NCBI GenBank assembly: GCA_030151985.1
Contig: JASLDZ010000073.1
Location: 1 to 11,091, forward strand
DNA: 11,091 nucleotides
Source: Caulobacteraceae bacterium
Lineage (GTDB): Bacteria; Pseudomonadota; Alphaproteobacteria; Caulobacterales; Caulobacteraceae
Direction of reading: 5' to 3'
In this document: one piece after another, positions 1 through 6,243 of the stretch
How the letters are laid out: the number at the start of each line of letters is the position of its first letter
Position numbering within the stretch: position 1 is the stretch's first letter
Translations under genes and position numbers: made by a program
Notes under the pieces: model-generated
Databases searched by the model: none
Seen by the model: the letters and a program-made list of their open reading frames with translations, nothing else
What the model was told of the DNA's origin: nothing

Positions 1-91
1 GCTGCGGGTCGGGGAATCGCGGCGAAGGGGCCTGCACGGTCCTATCTGACAGTCTTGCGAAGGCTGAGGCGAGCGTCCACCAACGTCAGGG

Positions 92-559
92 ATGATGGCG
101 AACAGACCCTTCTGGGAGGTCAAGCGCCTCTCGCAGATGACGACGGTCGAGTGGGAGAGCCTGTGCGACGGCTGCGCCCGGTGCTGCCTCGTGCGCTTCG
201 AGGACGAGGAGACGGGCGAGGTGATCCCCACCCGCGCCGCCTGCCGCCTGCTCGATTGCGACACCGGCCGCTGCCGCGACTACGCCAACAGGAAGCGCCA
301 CGTCCCCGATTGCATCAAGCTGACCGCCCGCAACGTGGCGGCGCTGACCTGGATGCCCTCGACCTGCGCCTACCGCCGCTTGCATGAGGGGAGGGGGCTG
401 CCGGACTGGCACCCGCTCGTCACCGGCGATCCCGACAGCGCCCGCAAGGCCGGCGTCACCGTCGCGGGGCAGGTTTTCAGCGAGACGATCCTGAAGCAGG
501 TGGAGGACGCCATCGACTTCGAGGCGCCCGAGCTGATGGCCGACCCTTCCCACCGCTGA
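92..559 (+). CDS. YcgN family cysteine-cluster protein (UPF0260)
   Basis: A 155-residue protein of the YcgN/UPF0260 family, whose biochemical role is not established. Members carry conserved cysteines thought to bind a metal or Fe-S cluster. Visible here: the family-typical N-terminus with PFW (residues 6-8), WESLCDGCARCC at 21-32 giving the CxxCxxCC cluster (C25, C28, C31, C32), further cysteines at 51, 56, 61, 74 and 92, then the hallmarks DCIKLT (73-78), CAYR (92-95) and WHPL (106-109). Length matches E. coli YcgN (about 150 residues). There are two adjacent ATG codons (92 and 95) behind AGGG at 88-91; the later ATG at 137 would remove the conserved PFW. No signal peptide or membrane segment is seen, so it is probably cytoplasmic. 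The upstream partner is outside the window. The family assignment is strong; the function is open. Confidence 0.93.
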   Translation: MMANRPFWEVKRLSQMTTVEWESLCDGCARCCLVRFEDEETGEVIPTRAACRLLDCDTGRCRDYANRKRHVPDCIKLTARNVAALTWMPSTCAYRRLHEGRGLPDWHPLVTGDPDSARKAGVTVAGQVFSETILKQVEDAIDFEAPELMADPSHR

Positions 560-658
560 GGCGCCGTGCGCGTTCGCTGAACCTGCTCGCGGAACACTGG
601 GCACCGCGCGGCCGGTTGGGGGGCGTCGGCACGCCGCCGGCGTCACCCGAGGTCACCG

Positions 659-970
659 ATGCCCGCCCGCTTCACCACCCTCAACAACGCGCTCGAAAAG
701 GGGCTCGACAGCGTCAAGCCCGACGCCGCCGTCAAGCAGATCGAGTACTGGGAGAACGAGCTGAAGGATGTGGACGTCTCGGGCGTGAAGGGCCTGCTCC
801 ACGATCTCGAGTCGCTGAAGAAGAAGCTGCAGGCCGACGAGATCGACGGCCCGGCCATCCAGAAGCTGGTGCAGAAGCTGGGCGGCGAGACGGGCCGCAT
901 CGCCGGCCGCGTCGACGGCCCCGCCGCCGACAAGCTGAAGGAGGTCGGCGAGAAGCTGGAGGCGGCCTGA
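659..970 (+). CDS. Small charged helical conserved hypothetical protein
   Basis: A 103-residue soluble protein with no signal peptide, cysteine or membrane segment. It is rich in Lys, Glu, Asp and Leu. Two amphipathic stretches (about 22-35 and 42-60) look helical, and a third (65-75) leads into a glycine-containing turn, GGETGRIAGRVDG at 75-87, and a last charged helix. I do not recognise a named domain; the pattern resembles short uncharacterised proteins of alphaproteobacteria, but that is an impression. The start is well supported: GAGGT at 649-653 lies five bases before the ATG. It follows the YcgN gene by 99 bases on the same strand, so co-transcription is possible but not shown. It faces the 477-residue gene across a GC-rich hairpin. 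Codon choice (GTC, CTG, AAG, GAG) and the ribosome site support a real gene; function unknown. Confidence 0.75.
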   Translation: MPARFTTLNNALEKGLDSVKPDAAVKQIEYWENELKDVDVSGVKGLLHDLESLKKKLQADEIDGPAIQKLVQKLGGETGRIAGRVDGPAADKLKEVGEKLEAA

Positions 971-977
971 GGCGCGC

Positions 978-1010
978 GCGGCCGGGGCGGCGTCGCCCGC
1001 CCCCGGCCGC
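978..1010. terminator. GC-rich hairpin between convergent genes, probable bidirectional terminator
   Basis: GCGGCCGGGG at 978-987 is the exact reverse complement of CCCCGGCCGC at 1001-1010, leaving a 13-base loop. A second pairing, GGGGCGG (984-990) with CCGCCCC (997-1003), excludes the first. The hairpin starts eight bases after the stop of the gene at 659-970 and lies before the stop of the convergent gene at 1032. There is no T tract on either strand, so intrinsic termination would be weak. A Rho-dependent or roadblock role is inference. Confidence 0.45.
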
Positions 1011-1023
1011 CGCCCCCGTCGCC

Positions 1024-1042
1024 CGATCGCGTCAGGCGATCG
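1024..1042. repeat. Inverted repeat straddling the stop codon of the 477-residue gene
   Basis: CGATCGC (1024-1030) pairs with GCGATCG (1036-1042) around a 5-base loop. The loop contains the TGA stop of the minus-strand gene (1032-1034). It lies 14 bases from the larger GC hairpin, so the minus-strand transcript meets two stem-loops in a row at its 3' end. A role in transcript-end stability or termination is inference. Confidence 0.4.
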
Positions 1043-2465
1043 CGAGGTTGGGGTTCACCTGCTTGGAGGTGAAGATCTCCGTGAGCACCGGCTTCTTGCT
1101 GACGATGACGCGCTTCAACAGCCCCTTCACCAACGGATCGGTGGAGTCGAAGTCGTAGCCGGTGTCCTCCAGGTAGCTGAGCGACCAGGATTTCAGCTTC
1201 TCGATATAGCTCACGCCCTGGTCGAACTTGGCCTGGGTGATGGACACCTTCTGCGTGCCGTCGGTGAACATCGTCAGGTACGCCATCTTGTCCCCGGTGA
1301 TGCCGCTGTTGACGGCCAGCGCCGACAGGCAGGGCAGGGCATAGGCCGCCTTGCTGTACCACTCGGTGAAGTCGGGCGCGCTCTCGTAGATGGTGTCCTT
1401 GGCGTCCCATTTCTTCTTGCAGTCGGCGAAGAAGGTGCGCATGCCCGAGGTCTCCCACAGGCGGTAGATCACCTTGGCGATCAGCTCGCAGCCGGTGATC
1501 ACCAGCGACACGATCGAGGCGGCCCCGAAGGAGCTGGCTTGCATGGCCAGGTTCCCGGCGCCTTTGAAGGTGTCGTAGAGGCCCTTGCCGATGCCGAGGT
1601 TCATCGCGCGCTCGATGGAGGCGGCGATCACGCCCGGATGGCCCTCGTTCAGCACCACGCCCTTGCCGAGCGCATAGGCCATGTAGCGGTGGTAGCAGGC
1701 GACCGTCGTGTCCTTGATCCCGTTGACGATGTCGAACGAGGCGCCCAGGAACGGGATCGCCGAGCTGAGCACGTTGCTGGAGACGAAGTTGACGATCTTC
1801 TGCACGTAGGTCCAGATCGTGTCCGCCTTCTCGGAATTGCTCGAGTTGACGAAGTCGGCGTACTTGGTCTTCAGCAGGTTGTAGATCTTCTTGGCGTATT
1901 CGAGGAACGTCTCCTTGATCCGTTCCCACAGCGTGCGCTGCTGGGGCGGCGCGCCCATCTTGGGGCCGACAGGCTTGGCGTCGCTCTTGGACTCGATCAG
2001 CTTCAGCGACAGCTTCTTGGCGCCTCCCGCCGCCTTGGACACCACCTCCGGGATGCTGACGCCGGGCAGGTCGCCGATCCCGTCGAACAGGTCGAAGGCG
2101 CCGTCGATCAGGATCTTGCCCATCCCCATCTCGACCTCGACGGCGCTGAACAGGTAGACCAGCCCCTTGCGGCTGTGCGCCAGCGCATCGTCGTAGGGGG
2201 TGGCGGCGCGGGGGTTGAGCAGCTCCTCCAGCTTGGAGAAGGCCCCGGTGGTGTTGCGGCGCGACTGGCGCCAGCCCATCCCCTCCTTCAGCTTCCACGC
2301 CTCGAAGGTGCGGCGCACCCGGCTGAGGTTCGCCTCGGTCTTGGCGCCCTCGTACTGCTTCAGCGCGGAGTCGAGCTCCTTCAGTTCGTCGCTGCGGAAG
2401 TAGCCGACGGCGCTGGTGCGCGACAGCCAGGATTTGGAGTCGATCAGATCGATAGCCACGCGCAC
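1032..2465 (-). CDS. Unassigned 477-residue protein with two hydrophobic helical segments
   Basis: I do not recognise this protein. It is 477 residues and much richer in Lys, Ser, Asn, Ile, Phe and Tyr than its Ala/Arg/Gly-rich neighbours. There is no N-terminal signal peptide. The first 130 residues look helical and charged, with an aromatic-rich start (DSKSWLS at 9-15). Residues 155-180 form a Lys/Pro/Gln linker. Two apolar stretches follow: 222-250 (includes SSAIPFLGASFDIVNGI) and 303-336 (includes FGAASIVSLVITGCELIA), which could be membrane-active helices or a helical-bundle core. Residues 362-400 hold a compact aromatic block (FTEWYSKAAYALPCLSALAV), and 411-440 another (SYIEKLKSWSLSYLEDTGYD). 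The start is ambiguous: GTG at 2465, or GTG at 2459, which has GGGGG about seven bases upstream. It has its own promoter candidate and is separated from the upstream minus-strand gene by a terminator candidate, so it is probably a single-gene unit. Composition hints at acquired or secreted origin; a pore-forming or effector role is speculation. Confidence 0.8.
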   Translation of the reverse strand: MRVAIDLIDSKSWLSRTSAVGYFRSDELKELDSALKQYEGAKTEANLSRVRRTFEAWKLKEGMGWRQSRRNTTGAFSKLEELLNPRAATPYDDALAHSRKGLVYLFSAVEVEMGMGKILIDGAFDLFDGIGDLPGVSIPEVVSKAAGGAKKLSLKLIESKSDAKPVGPKMGAPPQQRTLWERIKETFLEYAKKIYNLLKTKYADFVNSSNSEKADTIWTYVQKIVNFVSSNVLSSAIPFLGASFDIVNGIKDTTVACYHRYMAYALGKGVVLNEGHPGVIAASIERAMNLGIGKGLYDTFKGAGNLAMQASSFGAASIVSLVITGCELIAKVIYRLWETSGMRTFFADCKKKWDAKDTIYESAPDFTEWYSKAAYALPCLSALAVNSGITGDKMAYLTMFTDGTQKVSITQAKFDQGVSYIEKLKSWSLSYLEDTGYDFDSTDPLVKGLLKRVIVSKKPVLTEIFTSKQVNPNLAIA

Positions 2466-2509
2466 GCCCCCGCCGCTCGCCCTCTCCCCCGGTGGAGGAC
2501 GCGGCGGCG

Positions 2510-2538
2510 ATTAGCCGGTCACACGCGCCGGTTGACAA
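2510..2538 (-). promoter_or_regulatory. Promoter candidate for the 477-residue gene
   Basis: Read on the minus strand, TTGTCA (2533-2538, five of six matches to TTGACA) is followed after exactly 17 bases by GCTAAT (2510-2515, four of six matches to TATAAT, and similar to the GCTA-type -10 of alphaproteobacteria). Transcription would begin near 2503, leaving a leader of about 40 bases. It lies just beyond the terminator candidate of the upstream minus-strand gene. This is the best promoter match I found in the window. Confidence 0.55.
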
Positions 2539-2559
2539 TGACAGGTGGGCGCCTGCGAC

Positions 2560-2578
2560 AAAAAAGCCGGAGCCCGGT
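2560..2578 (-). terminator. Weak intrinsic terminator candidate after the four-helix-bundle gene
   Basis: On the minus strand CCGG, a GCT loop and CCGG (2577 to 2567) are followed by one C and six T (2565 to 2560), eleven bases beyond the TAG stop at 2589. The stem is only four G-C pairs, but this is the longest T run after a gene in the window. It separates the gene at 2589-3044 from the one at 1032-2465. Confidence 0.45.
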
Positions 2579-2588
2579 CAGGGCGATC

Positions 2589-3044
2589 CTAGCCGCCCAG
2601 CCCCTCGCGCAGCTGCAGCACCTCGTCGCGCCCGGCCTTGATGGGGTCGTAGGCGCGCAGGATGGCGTCGCGCACGGGGCCGGAGGTGTCGCGGTCGGCG
2701 AGCGCGGCGTCGAACCGGGCGAGGAGGTGCGCCTCGCCCGCCTCCACCTCGTCCAGCGCCGCGTCGTCGCCGTGGGCCAGCTTGGCCTTCAGCCCGGCGA
2801 AGGCGTGCTGCGCCAGGCCGAGCATCTCGGCCAGGCCGTGACGGGGCGGGCGGGGGGAGCCGCCGATCCGCGTCACCTCCGCCTCCAGCGCCTCGGCCGC
2901 GCGGGCCTGGTCGGCGGCGCGGCGCTCGAATAGGCCGGAGAAGCGCCCGTCCTCCCGCCCGGCCTCGGCGAGCGCGTGGGAGGCGGCGTGCAGCTCGCCG
3001 ATCAGGCCGCTCAGCACATGGATGTCGTGGTCGGTCGAGGGCAT
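2589..3044 (-). CDS. PA2169-family four-helix-bundle protein (DUF2383, ferritin-like)
   Basis: A 151-residue all-helical protein resembling the PA2169/DUF2383 four-helix-bundle family, which is related in fold to ferritin-like proteins; its function is not settled and a stress role is often assumed. Visible in order: first helix about 8-28 (LSGLIGELHAASHALAEAG); second helix with the family pattern of Phe, Arg-Arg-Ala and Ala-rich turns (GLFERRAADQARAAEALEAEV, about 38-58) ending in RIGGSPR; third helix about 71-90 (LGLAQHAFAGLKAKLAHGDD); and a fourth section with DEVEAGEAHLLARFDAAL (98-115) and the C-terminal AYDPIKAGRDEVLQLREGL. A TTG codon at 3071 could extend it by nine residues, but ATG at 3044 is preferred because GGAG lies six bases before it. 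It is divergent from prfA by about 100 bases. No membrane or secretion signal is seen. A typical ferritin di-iron set is not obvious, as in other members. Confidence 0.82.
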   Translation of the reverse strand: MPSTDHDIHVLSGLIGELHAASHALAEAGREDGRFSGLFERRAADQARAAEALEAEVTRIGGSPRPPRHGLAEMLGLAQHAFAGLKAKLAHGDDAALDEVEAGEAHLLARFDAALADRDTSGPVRDAILRAYDPIKAGRDEVLQLREGLGG

Positions 3045-3145
3045 GGCGGGCTCCGTGGCTGGCGCCTGCAACGTGCGGGCGCGGGGCTTGGCTCCCGCTC
3101 AGCTCGGCTTTGATCCCCGACGCCCGCGCCTCTATGTCAGCGCCG

Positions 3146-4222
3146 ATGCAGCTTCCCCAGGCCCGACTTGACCAGGTGCTCGACCGCTTCCGCGAGGTGG
3201 AGGCCCGCATGGGCGCCGCGACCGACGGGGCCGAGATCGTGCGCCTCTCCAAGGAGCATGCCGAGCTGAAGCCCGTGGCCGACGCGGTGTCCGCCCTCGC
3301 CGCGCTCCGCGCCGAGGCGGCGGACCTGGAGGCCATGGCGCAGGGCGGCGACCTCGACATGGCCGCCCTCGCCCGCGAGGAGCTGCCGCACGTCGAGGCG
3401 CGCCTGCCGGTGCTGGAGCACGAAGTCGCGCTCCTGCTCGCCCCCCGCGACAAGGACGCGGACGCCAGCGCCATCCTGGAGGTGCGCGCCGGCACGGGCG
3501 GCGACGAGGCCGCGCTGTTCGTCGGCGACCTCTTCCGCATGTACGAGCGCTACGCCGCGCTGCAGGGCTGGCGGGTGGAGGTGGAGGACCTGAGCGAGGG
3601 AGACGCCGGCGGCTTCAAGGAGATCGTGGCCTCGGTTTCGGGCCAGGGCGTGTTCGGCAAGCTGAAGTTCGAGAGCGGCGTCCACCGCGTGCAACGCGTC
3701 CCGGCCACCGAGGCGCAGGGCCGCATCCACACCAGCGCCGCCACCGTCGCCGTGCTGCCCGAGCCCGAGGACGTGGACGTGGTGGTCAACGACGCCGACA
3801 TCCGCATCGACACCTACCGCTCCTCGGGCGCGGGCGGCCAGCACGTGAACAAGACGGACTCGGCGGTGCGGATCACGCATCTTCCCACGGGCATCGTGGT
3901 GACCAGCTCCGAGAAGAGCCAGCACCAGAACCGCGCCAAGGCGATGAAGGTGCTCAAGGCCCGCCTCTACGACCTGAAGCGCTCGACGCTCGACGCCGAG
4001 CGCGCCGCCAGCCGCAAGGAGCAGGTCGGCTCCGGCGACCGCAGCGAGCGCATCCGCACCTACAACTTCCCGCAAGGCCGCGTGACCGACCACCGCATCA
4101 ACCTGACCCTCTACACCCTCCCCAAGGTGATCGAGGGCGAGGGCCTGGACGAAGTGGTGCAGGCGCTCGTCGCCGACGACCAGGCGGCCCGGCTGGCGTC
4201 GCTGGAGGGGGAGCTCGGCTGA
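3146..4222 (+). CDS. prfA: Peptide chain release factor 1
   Basis: Class I release factor that reads UAA and UAG in the ribosomal A site and triggers hydrolysis of peptidyl-tRNA in the cytoplasm. With the ATG at 3146 it has 358 residues, close to the 360 of E. coli RF1. The codon-reading tripeptide PAT is at 186-188 (in RVPATEAQGRIHTSAAT) and the catalytic GGQ at 230-232 (in SSGAGGQHVNKTDSAVRITH), almost the same positions as in E. coli. The PAT tripeptide rather than SPF separates RF1 from RF2. Other hallmarks are VRAGTGGDEAALF, SEKSQHQNRAKAM and RSERIRTYNFPQGRVTDHRI. In-frame alternatives are ATG 3134 and TTG 3110; no start has a clear Shine-Dalgarno, and 3146 is chosen from alignment of LDQVLDRFREV with the E. 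coli N-terminus. The GGQ glutamine is normally methylated by PrmC, whose gene usually follows prfA; here it does not. Confidence 0.97.
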   Translation: MQLPQARLDQVLDRFREVEARMGAATDGAEIVRLSKEHAELKPVADAVSALAALRAEAADLEAMAQGGDLDMAALAREELPHVEARLPVLEHEVALLLAPRDKDADASAILEVRAGTGGDEAALFVGDLFRMYERYAALQGWRVEVEDLSEGDAGGFKEIVASVSGQGVFGKLKFESGVHRVQRVPATEAQGRIHTSAATVAVLPEPEDVDVVVNDADIRIDTYRSSGAGGQHVNKTDSAVRITHLPTGIVVTSSEKSQHQNRAKAMKVLKARLYDLKRSTLDAERAASRKEQVGSGDRSERIRTYNFPQGRVTDHRINLTLYTLPKVIEGEGLDEVVQALVADDQAARLASLEGELG

Positions 4223-4234
4223 CGATGGCCGACG

Positions 4235-4260
4235 CGTCGATTGCAGAAATGCAATCGACG
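4235..4260 (+). promoter_or_regulatory. Perfect 10-bp hairpin 12 bases after prfA
   Basis: CGTCGATTGC (4235-4244), loop AGAAAT (4245-4250), GCAATCGACG (4251-4260) is a perfect ten-pair stem. It starts 12 bases after the prfA stop and has no T tract behind it. It may be the prfA transcript end, a protein-binding dyad, or part of the leader of the next gene. Its A/T content is higher than its surroundings, which makes a chance match less likely. Confidence 0.6.
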
Positions 4261-4270
4261 GTTACAGTGT

Positions 4271-4297
4271 CTCGTCCGCTGAGTGCGAGCGGACGGG
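4271..4297 (+). promoter_or_regulatory. Second leader hairpin running into the RTX gene's ribosome-binding site
   Basis: CTCGTCCGCT (4271-4280) pairs with AGCGGACGGG (4288-4297) with one G-T wobble, around a 7-base loop. The 3' arm runs directly into the purine-rich Shine-Dalgarno GGGGGAGGGG (4295-4304) that precedes the GTG start at 4310. If this stem forms in the mRNA it could limit access to the ribosome site; that effect is inference. Confidence 0.5.
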
Positions 4298-4309
4298 GGA
4301 GGGGCGTCG

Positions 4310-6091
4310 GTGACCCAGATTCTAGGAACTGACGCGTCCGACTCCCTCGTGGGCGGCCCCGGCGCGGAGGCGATCCTGGCGGGCGGGGGCGACGACGTGG
4401 TGCGCGGTGGGGCGGGCGACGACGCGCTCTACGGCGGCGACGGCGCCGACGTCCTCTCCGGCGACGACGGCTCGGACCTGGTCTACGGCGAAGGCGGCGA
4501 CGATCTCCTGACGGGCGCCTATCCGTCCGACTTCACCCTGGACCGCCTCTACGGCGGCGACGGGAACGACCAGATCCTCGTCGGCCAGCGGGACGAGGCG
4601 CACGGCGGCGCGGGCGACGACCTGTTCGAGCTGGCCTCCCAGCAGGACTTCGTCGCCGCCCCCGCCATCATCTACGGCGACGACGGGCAGGACGTCGTCA
4701 ACCTCGTCGCGGCCAACGCCTTCCTGACGGTGTACCTGGACACGATCCCGCCGGCGGGATCGGCGGGCGTGCAGATCTACGACGTCGAGCTGATCCTGCT
4801 GGGCGACCGCGGCGCCCACGTGATCGGGGGCTCCAGGGCCGACGGGGTGATCGGCGGCGCCGGGACCGACAGCATCGACGGCGGCGCGGGAGACGACGTG
4901 CTCGCCGGCCTGGGGGGCCGGGACACGCTCGACGGCGGGGCGGGCGACGACCTGATGGACGGCGGCCCCGGAGACGATCGCCTGGACGGCGGAGCGGGCT
5001 TCGACAGGGTCGACTATTCGGCGGCGCCCGGCGGGGTGACCATCGACCTCTCCAGGCAGGACGGGCAGGTCACGGGCTTCGGAGAGGACACGCTGATCGG
5101 GATCGAGGGCCTGGTCGGCACGCCATACGACGACGTCTTCAGCGGGGGCGCGGGGCCCGACGTGATCTACGCCTCGGCGGGCGCCGACCGCTTCGACGGA
5201 CGGGATGGCGTCAATACCCTGTCCATGGCCGGCTTCGCGCACGATTACGCGCTCTCGCTGAGCGGCGGCGCGGGGACGGTCGCGGGCGGGCGCGAGGGGG
5301 GGAGCGACACGCTGACCTCGGTCGAGAACGTGCAGTTCCTCGGCGGGACGCTGACGTTCGACACGGGCTCCACCGCAGCCCAGATCGTGCGGCTGTACGA
5401 CAGCTTCCTGGGCCGCGCCCCGGACGCGGCGGGGTTCCAGAGCTACCTGCGGTTCGTGCAGGCCGGCCACAGCTTCCAGGACATGGCCGACAACGCCGCC
5501 GCCTCGCCCGAGTTCGCCAGCGCCACCGCCGGCCTCACCGACGCGCAGTACATCACCTACGTCTACGAGCACTCGCTGCACCGCGAGCCCGACGCCTACG
5601 GCCTGCAGCAGTACGAGCAGGCGCTGCACGACGGCACGCTCACCCGCACCTCGATGATCGTGCAGGCCGCCGAGAGCCCCGAGCACGTGGCGCTCACCGC
5701 GCCCCTCGTGGCGCAGGGGCTGTGGATGCCCGACGAGAAGGTGGAGAGCCTGGAGCTCCTCTACGACGCCGCCGTGCAGCGCCAGCCGGACGCCACCGGG
5801 ATCGCGGGCTACTCCGCCGAGGTGGCGGCCGGCACGAGCTACCGCCAGATCGCCAACCAGATGGCGTCTTCCGCCGAGTTCCAGGCGGCCCACGCCGGGC
5901 AGACCGACGCGCAGTACGTCGACAGCCTCTACGTGGCCGAGGTGGGGCGTCACGCCGACCCCACGGGGCTGGCCGCCTACACCGACCAGCTCGCCCACGG
6001 CTACAGCCGAGGCGACATCCTGTGGGAGACCGCCTTCAGCGCCGAGCACCAGGGCCACGTGCTGGCCTATTCCGACCCGCTGCTGGGGTAG
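4310..6091 (+). CDS. RTX calcium-binding protein with four DUF4214-like units, probably type I secreted
   Basis: A 593-residue protein with no signal peptide. The N-terminal half holds glycine/aspartate RTX nonapeptide repeats that bind Ca2+ outside the cell: a first block at about 14-109 (GGAGDDALYGGDGADVL), a second at about 167-231 (GGAGDDVLAGLGGRDTLDGG), and a short third near 273-300. Between them are beta-rich insertions such as FDRVDYSAAPGGVTIDLS, typical of RTX surface proteins. The C-terminal half has four DUF4214-like units of about 48 residues at 357-402, 411-459, 477-524 and 533-580, each with a pattern like LY-x4-GR-xPDAxG-x3-Y. RTX blocks are more often C-terminal; here they are N-terminal. 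No enzyme domain is seen, so a surface, adhesin or matrix role is the likely guess. Export by a type I system is expected, but no such genes are nearby. The start GTG at 4310 is chosen because GGGGGAGGGG lies six bases upstream; an upstream GTG at 4283 falls inside a hairpin loop. Confidence 0.9.
   Translation: MTQILGTDASDSLVGGPGAEAILAGGGDDVVRGGAGDDALYGGDGADVLSGDDGSDLVYGEGGDDLLTGAYPSDFTLDRLYGGDGNDQILVGQRDEAHGGAGDDLFELASQQDFVAAPAIIYGDDGQDVVNLVAANAFLTVYLDTIPPAGSAGVQIYDVELILLGDRGAHVIGGSRADGVIGGAGTDSIDGGAGDDVLAGLGGRDTLDGGAGDDLMDGGPGDDRLDGGAGFDRVDYSAAPGGVTIDLSRQDGQVTGFGEDTLIGIEGLVGTPYDDVFSGGAGPDVIYASAGADRFDGRDGVNTLSMAGFAHDYALSLSGGAGTVAGGREGGSDTLTSVENVQFLGGTLTFDTGSTAAQIVRLYDSFLGRAPDAAGFQSYLRFVQAGHSFQDMADNAAASPEFASATAGLTDAQYITYVYEHSLHREPDAYGLQQYEQALHDGTLTRTSMIVQAAESPEHVALTAPLVAQGLWMPDEKVESLELLYDAAVQRQPDATGIAGYSAEVAAGTSYRQIANQMASSAEFQAAHAGQTDAQYVDSLYVAEVGRHADPTGLAAYTDQLAHGYSRGDILWETAFSAEHQGHVLAYSDPLLG
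4346..5209 (+). repeat. RTX nonapeptide repeat region
   Basis: DNA coding for three blocks of GGxGxDxLx-type repeats, seen as recurring GGCGGCGAC and GGCGGGGGCGACGAC-like runs, interrupted by beta-rich insertions at about 4620-4830 and 5000-5110. Each nonapeptide forms half a turn of a calcium-bound beta-roll in characterised RTX proteins. Confidence 0.85.
5378..6049 (+). repeat. A-B-A-B tandem duplication of DUF4214-like units
   Basis: Units 1 and 2 (5378-5686) match units 3 and 4 (5738-6049) better than they match each other. Units 1 and 3 both end in an ASxEF motif (AASPEF, MASSAEF) followed by Ala-rich residues, and units 2 and 4 both begin TDAQY, followed five to six residues later by Y and V or E. 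The module period is about 120 residues. This points to duplication of a two-unit module rather than four independent single-unit copies. Confidence 0.65.
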
Positions 6092-6107
6092 GCGCGGCTT
6101 GCCCTTT

Positions 6108-6133
6108 CGCGCGGTCGCGCGTTACACCGCGCG
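6108..6133 (+). terminator. Hairpin after the RTX gene, possible terminator
   Basis: CGCGCGGT (6108-6115) pairs perfectly with ACCGCGCG (6126-6133) around a 10-base loop, 17 bases after the TAG stop of the RTX gene. No T tract follows beyond TTT at 6138-6140. In a region this GC-rich such stems can arise by chance, so the terminator call is moderate. Confidence 0.4.
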
Positions 6134-6155
6134 CACGTTTCGGAGCTCCCCGTCC

Positions 6156-6236
6156 ATGGCCGCCATCCTGCCGATCCTGATCTTCGTGGTCGTCGTCGCC
6201 ATCGGCAATCGGCTCGAGTTCGGCTCCTTCGACTGA
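6156..6236 (+). CDS. Candidate 26-residue single-span membrane peptide
   Basis: A short frame beginning ATG at 6156 and ending TGA at 6234-6236 encodes 26 residues: a hydrophobic segment right after the start (AILPILIFVVVVAIG, residues 3-17) and a polar tail NRLEFGSFD. GGAG at 6142-6145 lies ten bases before the ATG, slightly far. The stop is seven bases before the GTG of the reductase gene, a spacing typical of co-translated genes. The layout, one membrane span followed by a short charged and aromatic tail, is that of real bacterial micro-proteins, and the codons (ATC, CTG, GTC, TTC) suit the genome. It is too short for family assignment, and its link to the pterin genes is positional only. 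Confidence 0.5.
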   Translation: MAAILPILIFVVVVAIGNRLEFGSFD

Positions 6237-6243
6237 GCGGGCC

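Noticed and set aside
2532..2537. Perfect TTGACA on the plus strand
   Set aside because: No -10 element lies at 16-18 bases and no plus-strand gene follows; the same bases serve better as the minus-strand TTGTCA -35.
643..2538. 631-residue open frame on the minus strand over 643-2538
   Set aside because: It is a shifted shadow of the 477-residue gene and the 103-residue gene; Arg/Gly/Pro/Ala composition without domain signal.
1539..2933. 464-residue plus-strand frame opposite the minus-strand genes
   Set aside because: It is antisense to two supported genes and has repetitive Val/Gly/Leu/Arg/His content.
4225..4332. 35-residue frame starting ATG 4225 right after prfA
   Set aside because: It is formed mostly of the two hairpins and the ribosome site of the RTX gene, has no Shine-Dalgarno of its own and overlaps the RTX start.
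4346..5209. Repetitive DNA considered as CRISPR or non-coding repeat
   Set aside because: The repeats are in frame and code for RTX nonapeptides; unit length and variation do not fit CRISPR.
4322..6058. 578-residue open frame antisense to the RTX gene
   Set aside because: It is a Val/Ala/Arg/Gly-rich mirror of the RTX repeats, a normal effect of high GC; no ribosome site or domain.
6099..6127. TTGCCC-N17-TTACAC as a promoter for the pterin genes
   Set aside because: The -10 match is only two of six and it lies inside the hairpin after the RTX gene.
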